Part shown: one piece after another, positions 36,230 to 47,024 of the stretch
Numbering within the stretch: the stretch's first letter is position 1
Layout of the letters: each line of letters begins with the position of its first letter
From: Epiperipatus broadwayi
Taxonomy: Eukaryota > Onychophora > Udeonychophora > Euonychophora > Peripatidae
Direction of reading: 5' to 3'
Assembly (NCBI GenBank): GCA_028023455.1
Contig: JAQFVV010000255.1
Span: forward strand, 1,076,699 to 1,140,698
DNA: 64,000 nt
Position numbers and translations under genes: made by a program
Notes under the pieces: generated by a model
Told to the model about the DNA's origin: nothing
The model's database searches: none
What the model saw: the letters and a program-made list of their open reading frames with translations, nothing else

Positions 36230-37100
36230 TATATAGGGTATATGAGCATAGACTTTCACATGATCCACCACTCTCCACACTATCTCATAACACTGATACC
36301 CTTGAACACATATATGTTGAAAAGATAAATAATCACCAATATACGTATTTCATGCTAAACCAGCAATCTTCAATTGGTCCAGATTACCATCTCTACACAT
36401 ATATGTTATAAGTGCTCAGATATATATTAAGATAGTCAAACGTCATACTTTAATGGACAGGCTTCAATCTACTCTACACTCCAACTCTTCAACCATCCAT
36501 CCTATTGAAAATCTGATGAAATGCTTGAAGGCCACCCTGAGGCTGAGATTCTTGTCACACCCATGTTGACCTAAGGTCAATATGACCCCTCATGTACAAA
36601 ACATAATCCATTTAATACATATACAAGGGATGGGCAGACATCTCTACTATGTCATAACTAAAGCACACAGTCTTATTATATACCTGTGTCTATATATGTA
36701 ATATATAGGGTATATGAGCATAGACTTTCACATGACCCACCACTCTCCACAATATCTCATAACACTGATACGGCCTCAGGGTGGCCTTCGAGCATTCCAT
36801 CATCAGATTTTCAATTGGATGGATGATTGAAGAGTTGGAGTGTGGAGTAGATTGAAGCCTGTCCATTAAAGTATGAGGTTTGGCTATCTTAATATATATC
36901 TGAGCACTTATAGCATATATGTGTAGAGATGATAATCTGGACCAACTGATGATTGCTGTTTTAGCATAAAATATGTATATTGGTGATTATTTATCTTTTC
37001 AATATATATGTGTTCAAGTGTATCAGTGTTATGAGATAGTGTGGAGAGTGGTGGGTCATGTGAAAGTCTGTGCTCATATACCCTATATATTACATATATA
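36230..37100. mobile_element. Foldback element, family H copy 3, rearranged
   Basis: Outer arms 36230-36540 and about 36775-37100 match family H (TATAGGGTATATGAGCATAG and its inverse). Between them lies 36650-36770, an inverted copy of the element's own right end plus about 40 bp of right flanking DNA (compare 37010-37136). The hammerhead motifs are decayed: the left arm (minus strand) has TTGAAGA for the core but keeps GAAATACGTAT. The right arm (36923-36985, plus strand) keeps CTGATGA but has AAAA for GAAA. Confidence 0.7.
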
Positions 37101-37404
37101 GACACAGGTATATAATAAGCCTGTGTGATTTAGTTACTTTCTTTATATTGCAATCCCTTATTATAAAGTAAATTTATAAAACATAACCAAATGCATAAAC
37201 TAACTTTTTTTTTTTAAATTTTAAGCAATTTACTCAAGTGACATGTATATATGCACACATATGCAAATGACAGTTTATATATTTATTATTCAATTTATAT
37301 GACTTTTTATTAACAATTTTTTTTTATGCATCACATTTGAGTTGTTCTCAGATTTGTTATAGTTACACCACATTATTGCAAACCAAATTTGGGTAAGATA
37401 AAAA

Positions 37405-38425
37405 AAAAAAGACAGCTCATTATGATTAGGCTTATTAATTTATAAGTATTTATTGCATTTTTTTCTTCTTTTATGTGTAACCTAAAGATTAAAAAACCCG
37501 TGAAACTTTATTTAAATAATAAAAGTTTTATAATTTTTAGATAAATGCTGGCTTTAGGTTGGTATTTTTAGATCTAGTGTCTGAAGCTATCCTAGCACCT
37601 CTCTGAGGAGTGCCAAAGCATGAATCTATGTTCAGAGGTCTTTTTGGGTGGGGGGGTCCTGACAGAGATATTTTAAATGCTTTTTCTGGCTAAGTATTTA
37701 TCACAAAGCTTGTTAAGCAATTGGCAATGCTCATTGTTTATATCTTACAAGCTTAAGAGAATGGAGTCATGTGATCTATGACTCTATTTTTAATTTTTAT
37801 AATAGTCATTTGGATTAATGGTTTTTATTAGAAATGTATGTATAAATATATATTGTTTTTGAAATTTAATTTATATAGTTAAGTGTTTTATTTTTTTATA
37901 TATACATTTGTGATCTAATCTTCACTCATTAAATTCTATGCAGCAATTTGTTATTTTTCTCTTCTGATTTTTTTTTACACCATTATCTATTATATAGCAT
38001 TATCTTTTATGAATACTTTCTTTGTTAAATTTTCTATAATTACTGTATTAATTTTTTTTTTATTTTAGACGCAAAAAAAAATTAGTTTCAACTTATTATT
38101 TCATAACATTTTTATGCTATATACTTCAATTGATGGACATTTTATTTCTTATTCAAACATTTTATTTCTTTATTCTCTTCATATATATATCTGATCTTTT
38201 TTTCTTTCTTTTTTTATAATATTCATTATTTTAAAAACAACATTAATAAATATATTTATAACTTAAAATCATATGTTCTAATAGAGATAAAATATGGAAT
38301 CTTACTAATTAAATATTTAATAAGTTAGTCAGCAGAAAGATGAATTGGTAATAAAATATAATTGTAATATGAGTGCATTATTCAATACTGCTTATGTGAT
38401 AATGTCCTTCTATGTATACTAAGAT
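37405..38425. other. A+T-rich spacer
   Basis: No feature recognised. Confidence 0.45.
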
Positions 38426-38427
38426 TT

Positions 38428-38838
38428 ATTGTTATCATCATCATTTACAACCATTACTAATCTTCTGCAAGTCATTTTAAATTCAATACTGTTTTTTCTA
38501 ATTCCCAGCATCTTCTTTCTACATCACTTTTTTGGGGTTCAGTTTCAGACTTCAAATATCCATCTATTGTTATTTCTTTTATCTAGCTTAGCTTTAATTA
38601 CATCTTCATAATTCTTTTAATGCTGTCCCTTGTTTGTTCTCTTATATGTATATTTGACTTATAACTCCTGTTTGTTACTCCATCTTTTATTGTGTTATCT
38701 GAAGTATATGTATTGCTCTTCTATTAGGCATCTGAGTCTCAGAACCACATGAAGCTCTATCGAAACTCCCTTATTAAGAACATTTATTTTCAAACACTTA
38801 GGCATATTTTTTTTTAATATCAAGTTATTTCTAAATAA
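38428..38838 (-). pseudogene. RTE LINE 3' fragment
   Basis: Collinear with 61248-61750: ATCATCATCATTTACAACC at the 3' end, then TGTTTGTTCTCTTATATGTA, TATTGCTCTTCTATTAGGCA and TTTAATATCAAGTTATTTCTA at the 5' break. It carries the C-terminal coding part only, with many substitutions and indels. Confidence 0.75.
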
Positions 38839-39447
38839 AGTACCTTATCCAAACCTTATGGATTATCGTTGTGTTTATTAATAGTATAAAAAATGATTGG
38901 CAAACTATTAAAATGCATTGTAATCCAAAATACTGAATAATGAAAATGCTATTAAAATTTAATATATATATAATAAGTAATATTGTTTAAAAATTATAAA
39001 GTGATATTGACGGTTTATTATATTAAATAAAAGAATAACTAAAAAAGGAAAAAAATACAAGATTGCTCAAGAAAATGTTTTGCTAATAGACACAATGTAT
39101 AATTAATATAGTGAGATTGTCTGAAATTATCTCTATGGTGACAGTTGTTACTAAGAATATTGAGATACCTGAGATCAGATTGCTAATTAATTCGCGCATT
39201 CATAAATGAAGATAGATGATTTTAATAGAAAAGAAAAAAAAGAGAAGAAAATGTATAAAATTTCCAATTAAAAATTAATTTAATTTTAAAATGTAACACC
39301 CTTAATTAAATCACAGTTTTCAGTAATTTTATATATAATTTATAATAAATTCTTTATAAGTAAAGTTCTAAAAAAATTTAATAGTTAATTACTTCAAATT
39401 TTTTCTGTGCGCGCACATCTATATTATATTAAATATAATTACATTTA

Positions 39448-39608
39448 ATCATTATCAATTAATTGCAAAATGAAAATCTCTCCAAGTTCATTCTAATTTT
39501 TCCAATTTATAGTATCTCTTCTATACATTACTCAAACAAACTTCTTTATCTCATTTACTTATTTCACACATGGTCACTTTCTAGATCTTTACCAATCCCT
39601 TGATATGA
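39448..39608 (-). pseudogene. Old RTE LINE 3' fragment
   Basis: ATTATCAATTAATTGCAAAA, GAAAATCTCTCCAAGTTCAT, CACACATGGTCAC, TCTAGATCTTTACCAATCCC align in order with 61260-61430. More diverged than the 38.4-kb copy. Confidence 0.6.
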
Positions 39609-39609
39609 A

Positions 39610-41160
39610 GTACATAAGTAAATACTTACAAACATATTTAGATTTTCAACTTTTTTGAATTTTATTAATAAACTTTAATAGACCAAAAAGTGCATGTAAA
39701 CAAAAAAAAATTTTATTAAAAGTACTTATAATTTGAATAATTTAGAGTTTTAAAGGATACAAACAGGATAACTGAATGAATTATGTTATTGGTTTTTTAC
39801 TTGAGGAGTTTCTAAAAATTATCAAGTTTTCAGTAATTAATGACCTGATAAAAATATTTTCAATAAAATATGGAGGTTAAATGACGTGACTATTTAAGTT
39901 TCAGTAACAAATAATAAGACATGTAGAGTAACCAATAATCAATTCTTTGGTTTTAATGTACTATGGATGTAATTACCCAAATATCTTAAAGTGATATTGT
40001 AACATTCAAGCACAACAATAATTTGCCTTGCTTCAAAACCATATTTGTAAAATAGTTCATTTTAAAGTTAATCTTTGTAAAATAAACTTTTTATAGACAC
40101 AAAACAATTTTTCTGATTGGGCAAGTAAGTTATCTTTGATTTGAGACTATGTTATGAGGAAAGAGCAAAACTTTTCTAGAAAATATAGTCATCTTTTATA
40201 ATTACTTAACAAATACATTTTTTTAAATTTGTAGTTTAGCAGTTGATATATGCATACAGTAATTATTATGTTATTTTGATGCTTAAGACAATTATTTATA
40301 TTCATCTATGAAAGACACTAATTCCTTGTGAATAATAAAAACCTAATAAAGAAAAAATAACATTAAAATGTTAAAGTGACTTTTTAAAAAGGATTTCAGT
40401 GAAAACTTTCCTGTTTTGTTAGATGCAGTGAAATATTGTATTAGCATTAGCACAAGATCTTATAATCTGCTTTCTTTCATGCTTTGACATTCTATTGAAC
40501 ATGTTTGTGATTTTATAGTATTGTTGTGATTATGATAATGAAATGTTCAATTTCTATATTTTTAGACATACAAACGATACTATAATTGGCAATTAGAAAA
40601 TGTATTTAGGTTAAGAATATCTTTATGATTGCTTAATAATTAGAAGAACATTAGATTAAAATAGGAATAATCATTTCTAAGAATTGGCAAACAAAAATAT
40701 CTGTCCTTATACTAAAAGGGCTTATAGAAATCAAAGATAATCAATAATACAGCAAAGTATACCCAAAAGAGAATTTTATATATAAAGTTTTCAAATTGGT
40801 CATTAGAAATTAAAAAATCATTAAAAATAGAGAACCAAACATATCTGGTAAAATCCTGAAATGCGTTATGAAAATGTTTGACTTGGTTTCTTCTTAGATA
40901 TATTCATTATTGATGCTAAATTCCTAATACTTATTATAATATGAAAAATAAAGATAATAAACCTGTTTTGTAAGTCAGTTATAGTGAATCTGATCTACTA
41001 AATTGGACATTCTTCATTTTTATCAGCAAGCTTGTTGATAATGTTGGAATATATTTCACTTGTTCGAGATTTAAACATTGTAATGTTATTTTTTCATTAG
41101 CTTTTTAATCTCCACAAGGAGCTAGGATCATTAGGGCTTTTATTTAATAAACCCAAAATA
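39610..41160. other. A+T-rich spacer
   Basis: No feature recognised. Confidence 0.5.
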
Positions 41161-41164
41161 CCAA

Positions 41165-41281
41165 TACTACATCTATTTTTTTTTCATATGTCAATGCGTT
41201 GACCGGGAAGTGAACCTGGGCCAGCTGCTTGGAAGGCAGCTATGCTAACCACTAGACCACCAACGCTTGACTACTACACCT
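41165..41281 (-). mobile_element. Short tRNA-Gly-derived SINE, copy 5, with target duplication
   Basis: The best-preserved copy. On the minus strand GTCAA (41267-41271) is followed by a tRNA-Gly(TCC)-like body (41196-41266): GCGTTGGTGGTCTAGTGG, loop CTTCCAA, GGTTCACTTCCCGG. Then come ATTGACATATG and A8. It is flanked by TACTACATCT and TACTACACCT (10 bp, one mismatch). Confidence 0.85.
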
Positions 41282-41284
41282 TTT

Positions 41285-42045
41285 TCTAGTCTTTAAAAGT
41301 ATTGTACAACATTCTAAAAAGTATAGAGTACAAATTATAGACAGTCTGAGTTATGTCTTTAGCTATAGATTATTTCTATGCCTTTTTTATTAGGTAAATT
41401 TTCAATAAATCGTACAGCTAAAACACTTTTTATTTTGAATTTTGATTGGCTTTAATTATTTAACTCTCTTAATAGCATCACCAAATATTAATAAAAGTTC
41501 AGATAGAATTTTATATCTTATAAAATTATTTTGTTATTAAGATAATGAAGAGTACATTATTTTTATACATATTAATCAGATATTCATTAATTAGTGCACA
41601 TAATGAACCTATAAATTAGCGCAATTTATCTAATCATCTTGCTTTTACTTATTAAATTTTAAGTTAATTACAAAAATACTGTCCCTCAAACCTATGATTT
41701 ATAGAGTCACTGTTTGGATTTTGACAAGTTTCTAATAGAGGTATAATGTCTAATGAGATATGATGTTAATCTTATAATTTCTAAAAACAATCCCAAAATA
41801 AAATATAAAAGAACTTTTAAAAACAAAAAAAGTTATATAATATATACACAAAAGAAGGTCTAGAGGCTATTTACACACATATCACTTAACAACAAGTTCG
41901 TTTATGAAGTTATAAGATAATGATGATTATCTAAGATTTGATGAAGTTTAGCCAGTTAATGAGTGTGCTGTACTTAAATATTGTAGCAATTTTGAAAACT
42001 GTTCTCTATTTGAAATTGATTCTTAAAAAAAAAATCAGCAACACG
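41285..42045. other. A+T-rich spacer
   Basis: No feature recognised. Confidence 0.45.
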
Positions 42046-42051
42046 TTAAGT

Positions 42052-43200
42052 TATGATACCATTTCTAACTTTCTTAAACATTTAACAATACTATTTTTAG
42101 GCCAAAAATTTACTCTTACAGTTTCAACTGTCCTGCAATCATCATCAAAGCTACAATATTCAAATATATAATCATACAATTAATACATTATATTTATATA
42201 AATAATCAATAACATACATCTTAGCCTGACCATTATAAATAATCATTTTCCATTTTATTCTACTCTTAACTAATTTTATTTTCTTATTTATAGTATTTTA
42301 TTATTAAATTATTCTAAAACAATTTTATTATAATTTTAAAACTTTAATCTTTAAACTCCACTATTTAATCTATCATTTTATTATCTTTTTAATTATATTT
42401 TCTTAATTACTTCTAAACTTTCTTTTTATATATATATTTAACTATTAACTTTTTTACAATATAAATTATATTACTAAATACTTACATCTTTGTAATCCTA
42501 TTTCCAAAACCAACTGACAAATTTTCAAAAATTCTTATACTTGTTTAACAACTCCCTCTATCATCATTTTTTTTTTAATTTTGGGGTAAAGACAATAATT
42601 TTATGAATAATTATAGTTATTATTATTAATAATAGTTTGAATATAAAAAGGTTTAAAAATAAAGTTGAAGAAAATGATGATAGAGGGAGTTGTTAAACAA
42701 GTATAAGATTTTTTTGAAAATTGTCAGTTGGTTTTTGGAAATAAGATTATAAAGATGTAAGTATTTAGTAATATAATTTATAATGTAAAAAAAGTTAATA
42801 ATTAAATATATAAAAAAATAAAGAATGTTTAAAAGTAAATAATAAAATATAATTAAAAAGATAATAATAAAATGATAGATTAAATAGTAGAGTTTAAAGA
42901 TTAAAGTTTTAAAATTATAATAAAATTGTTTTAGAATAATTTAATAATAAAATATTATGAATAAGAAAATAAAATTAGTTAAGAGTAGAATAATAAAATG
43001 GAAAATGATTATTTATAATGGTCAGGCTAAGATGTATGTTATTGATTATGTATATAAATATAATGTATTAATTGTATGATTATATATTTGGATATTGTAG
43101 CTCTGATGATGACTGCAGAACAGTCGAAATTGTAAGAGTAAAGTTTTGGTATAAAAAATAGTATTGTTAAGTGTATAAGAAAGTTGGAAATGGTATCATA
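42052..43200. mobile_element. Giant foldback element, family D
   Basis: Arms 42052-42570 and 42671-43200 (about 520 bp each) are near-complete inverted copies around a 100-bp spacer. Ends are TATGATACCATTTC and GAAATGGTATCATA. Near each end is a hammerhead-like motif. On the right arm (43101-43140, plus strand) CTGATGA, hairpin GACTG/CAGTC, GAAA and TTGTAAGAG keep the catalytic bases but stem I is weak. On the left arm (minus strand) the core reads TTGATGA with GAAACTGTA. Frames read here are A+T-rich by-products. Resemblance to family B in the GACTGCAGGACAGTC hairpin suggests common descent. Confidence 0.8.
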
Positions 43201-43204
43201 TGTA

Positions 43205-43940
43205 AATATAGAAATCAATACATAAAGACAGGAGGAAGAAGAAGAAAATTGTATTACTTCCAATGCATTAACTGTCGACATTCTAATGAATTGTATCTAT
43301 AGGTTAAGATAAACTAGTAGTGGTAATAAATGGTAATTGAGTTTGATTATACAAATAATTTAACCAAAATAGATCAAATTAATTCTAGAAATTTACTGAT
43401 AACATTGTTTGCACAGATAAATGTAAAACAATATAAAAGTAGCTTTTTCCAGGAAACCAATCTTATAATTACAAAACAGTCTATTTGATCAGTTATCCAA
43501 TTCCATTGTATTTATTAAAGGCAAAAAAATCTGATTTTAAAATTCTTCAGAAATTGCATTACATTTTCTCAGCTTTTAATAGACTATTTGAGAATGATCC
43601 AGGTATACTAAGACACTGTAATATCACTAGAATATATATAATTTTATTAGTAAAAGTAATCAGTATTTAATGATATTGGCACACAGATTAACAAAAAGTA
43701 AAAAAAAAAATTAAAATAGTTTGCACAACCACAAATAATTCAAATAAAACATATATATTCAAATTCAATTGGTATGCAAATGAAATTTAACAAAATTAAC
43801 TCCTGCATATTTAAATTACCAGGAAAAAACAATCATTAATGCCATTTTATCTATTTATACTATGTTTAAAATTTTATAAATAAATAGAATATGATTTATA
43901 TGCCTGCAAAAAAAAAACAATATACTTGATGTCACCTAAT
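43205..43940. other. A+T-rich spacer
   Basis: No feature recognised. Confidence 0.45.
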
Positions 43941-43942
43941 AC

Positions 43943-44900
43943 AAATAATGATGATGATGATGATGATGATGTTAATGCTAATGATGATGATAATGGAAAC
44001 AATAATAATAAATGTTCTAGCTTGTGCAGCATAATGTAAGTTTCAGAAAACAGAAACTCAGTGGTGGCTAAAGGAAGAAGAACCTGGATGATGATGATGA
44101 TGATGATGATGTTAATGGTAATGATGATGATAATGGGAACAATAATAATAAATGTTTTAGCTTTGCAGCATGATGTAAGTTTCAGAAAACAGAAACTCAG
44201 TGGTGGATGAAGGGAGAAGGATCTGGATGATGATGATGATGATGATGATGTTAATGGTAATGATGATGATAATGGGAACAATAATAATAAATGTTCTAGC
44301 TTGTGCAGCATAATGTAAGTTTCAGAAAACAGAAACTCAGTGGTGGATGAAGGGAGAAGGACCTGGATGATGATGATGATAATGTTAATGGTAATGATGA
44401 TGATAATGGGAACAATAATAATAAATGTTTTAGCTTGTGCAGCATGATATAAGTTTCAGAAAACAGAAACTCAGTGGTGGATGAAGGGAGAAGGATCTGG
44501 ATGATGATGATGATGATGATGATTGTTAATGGTAATGATGATGATAATGGAAACAATAATAATAAATGTTCGAGCTTGTGCAGCATAATGTAAGTTTCAG
44601 AAAACAGAAACTTAGTGGTGGATGAAGGGAGAAGGACCTGGATGATGATGATGATGATGTTAATGGAAATAATAATAATAAATGTTCTAGATTGTGCAGC
44701 ATAATGTAAGTTTCAGAAAACAGAAACTCAGTGGTGGATGAAGGGAGAAGGACCTGGATGATGATGATGATGATAATGTTAATGGTAATGATGATAATGA
44801 GAACAATAATAATAAATGTTCGAGCTTGTGCATCATACTGTAAGTTTCATAAAACAGAAATTCAGTTGTGGATGAGGGGAAAAGGACTTGGATGGTTTTA
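43943..44900 (+). repeat. Minisatellite, about 7 units of 116-141 bp, rich in GAT and AAT
   Basis: Each unit holds a GAT run of variable length, GTTAATGGTAATGATGATG, an AAT run, AGCTTGTGCAGCATAATG, TAAGTTTCAGAAAACAGAAA and GGATGAAGGGAGAAGGA. The anchor TTTCAGAAAACAG occurs at 44041, 44180, 44320, 44454, 44595 and 44711, with a variant at 44845. Length differences come mostly from the GAT runs. The Ser-rich frames on the minus strand are artefacts. Confidence 0.95.
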
Positions 44901-44904
44901 TGAA

Positions 44905-45955
44905 GGCAAATTGTTGTGTAGAGTGAAAGTTTGGGTGGAATGATCAGACAATAGAATGTGATTCAGTTTAAGATCAATCAAGTGATGTAACATGGGAGAA
45001 TGAAAACAGACTTCAATGAGTATAGCATATTGCTGCTTATGAAATGTTATTGAATTAGGTGTTAAAAAGCCCTGAGCACTCATAAGTGGGAAGGCTATGA
45101 GGTGAAACCATTTGGAAATCAATGTAGGATAGTCCATCCTTCACACCTATCAGTCCATCTCACAAGGATCACCTCTTAGCTCACTGTTTTTTATTATGGT
45201 TTCCAGGTCATCTAAGAGAAGGGTGTAGCTGATTTTATTTTTGCAATAGGTGCTATTTTAGTTTCATTATGTGTTAAGAGAATATTATGGAATCTTCATT
45301 GCTGGTTAGTATAGATTCTTTATCTACTTTAAATGTATATTGATCTTCTACTTCTTGGTGAGTTAAAGTTTGTTTACTTTGCCGGATTACTTATCGATAC
45401 ACAGTCAGGCAGATTATATTTTTAAAATATCTCAATTATAAAAACAAAAAGTTTAGCTTATAGAAGATTATAGTGTAATAGTGTTCTCATATATCATATA
45501 TATATGTATCTAAGCTTTAAAGAAAATTGAAACAAAAAATGTACTAATAAATATGAAAAAAATCAATATACAACAACTTTTTTAGCAGTCAAAAAATATA
45601 CTAATGACTGGATTAATAACTATGCAATAAAATGCTTTTAAAAAGCTATTAGTTATAAAAATTTGTTTTTAATCTCTGAATCAGAATTGTTCAAATTATA
45701 ACATGCTTTGTAACTTCTAATGTGAGAAATGTATTATTAAAAAATAGAATACGTAAAATATCAATATCTTCTAACTAAAATATAAGTAGAGATTTTTAAG
45801 AATATTGTAAATAATATTGCAATTGTAAATAAATCTTCACTTGATATCAAGCCTAAATTTTCATCTGAATAATAAATGACTTGGCTGAAGTAGTATTATT
45901 TTAGATACAAAAGAAATTAACCGTTTGTTGAAATGTTTAGAAAAGATTGCAATCA
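44905..45955. other. A+T-rich spacer
   Basis: The first 250 bp (to about 45200) are somewhat richer in G+C and may be flank or remnant of the minisatellite locus. No gene recognised. Confidence 0.4.
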
Positions 45956-46053
45956 GGCAAGCGTTGGTGGCCGAGTGGCTAGCACAGCTGCCTTACAAGC
46001 AGTTGTCAGGGTTCGCTTCCTGGCCGACACTTTGACGTATTAAAAAAAATAAG
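45956..46053 (+). mobile_element. Short tRNA-Gly-derived SINE, copy 6
   Basis: tRNA body 45961-46030 (GCGTTGGTGGCCGAGTGGCT, B-box GGTTCGCTTCC) followed by TTTGACGTATT and an A8 tail. Anticodon loop CTTACAA. The GTCAA leader is altered to GGCAA. Confidence 0.8.
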
Positions 46054-46093
46054 AAAATGTAAATAAATGGTACTCATGTATAGTTTCTTTATT

Positions 46094-46815
46094 GTCTTTG
46101 CCGGGCATCCGGGCATTTTTTGATTAATTATCTATTTTCAGAGGGTCAAAGTATTTGTCTGTTTGTTTTTATCTCAAAATTATTTTATTGAAAATGTTTC
46201 TTGTTAAACTTAAAAAATATTAAGAAATCGAATATAAATTCATGTTAACTTTAAAAAATATTTTTTTAATAAATGTCATTCACAACATTTAATCCATTTT
46301 TTTTTTATGTATATTATAACATATAAACCATCAACATGTTGCGAATATTGGCTTTTTTTTTAACGTTTACCGTATCATTCGTTCATGCTATTGGTTAATT
46401 ATTTGTTAACCTTTTGCAAAAATGATTAAAATTAGGAATTTACCAGTGATAGAAGAAGATGCAGTGAAATATTTTCAAAATCACAGAATAATAGTGCCTG
46501 ATAAAAAATGTGTGCTATTGGACATGATATGAAATTTTATGTGTGAATGAAGAGAATGGCAGTGTAATCACAAAACGTGTTCGAAGCGAGTATTATTTCA
46601 TCGTGTTGTTTATTCTATTTATTACAGTTATATTAAATTTTATTTAATTACAATCGTTTGGGGTATTGTGTAATTTATTGTGTTTTTATAATCATCTTTA
46701 AAAAAAAAAAATCAACTAAATATTTAATGCAATAATCATTAAAAAAAAATAGCTATATTGTTTAAAGCATGACACCCCTGAAATAAATAATCAATCAAAA
46801 AACACCTGGCAAAGA
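46094..46815 (+). mobile_element. Merlin-like DNA transposon remnant
   Basis: Imperfect terminal inverted repeats enclose a transposase relic. The left end 46094-46131 (TCTTTGCC, GGGCATTTTTTGATTAATTA) matches the complement of 46782-46815 (ATAATCAATCAAAAAACACC, TGGCAAAGAG). The left end has an extra 9-bp duplication (GGGCATCC). A target duplication is not convincing. Length about 720 bp, so internally reduced. Confidence 0.55.
46423..46665 (+). pseudogene. Merlin/ISXO2-like transposase N-terminal relic
   Basis: After ATG at 46423, KIRNLPVIEEDAVKYFQNHR is followed by KKC, then in other frames CAIGHDMKFYV and EWQCNHKTCSKR. This is the order of the N-terminal zinc-binding region of Merlin/ISXO2-like transposases (C..CGH-M ... 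W-C----C-K-). At least two frameshifts. The catalytic core downstream is missing. The call rests on motif order and is moderate. Confidence 0.55.
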
Positions 46816-46979
46816 GAGTGAAGAATAATACTTAAATACCAAATAAACTCCATTGATAGGCTTAAAATATCAAGCAAATGCCATCATTCTGAAGAAATTC
46901 AATTTACCAGTAATCATCATCAAATTGATAAACATATTAATTTTATCAAAAAATTTAATATTTCACTGCACTCTGATTT

Positions 46980-47023
46980 TTTTTTTTTTTCATGTGTCAT
47001 AGCATCGGCCGGGAACCTCAAAG
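46980..47023 (-). mobile_element. Short tRNA-Gly-derived SINE, copy 7, 5' truncated
   Basis: On the minus strand only GGTTCCCGGCCGATGC (end of the tRNA body) remains, with TATGACACATG and A13. Confidence 0.7.
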
Positions 47024-47024
47024 T

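Larger units (their letters stand above)
34797..37400 (+). repeat. Long repeat R, copy 2
   Basis: Collinear with repeat R1 and 7.8 kb downstream in the same orientation. It lacks the solo LTR and family F insertions of R1. It contains a local 63-bp tandem duplication (35161-35223, 35224-35286), a nested LINE tail (35454-35739) and a family H foldback (36230-37100). Confidence 0.7.

Noticed and set aside
41196-41266. Functional tRNA-Gly(TCC) gene
   Set aside because: The fold and anticodon fit, but the GTCAA leader, ATTGACATATG and A tail shared by seven dispersed copies, and target duplications, show a SINE.
43874-44586. Ser-rich minus-strand frames with repeated blocks
   Set aside because: Translation of the GAT-rich minisatellite. 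Unit length changes shift the frame between units.
43943-44900. Regularly spaced repeats resembling a CRISPR array
   Set aside because: Units are adjacent tandem copies of 116-141 bp without unique spacers, in a eukaryotic context with no cas genes.
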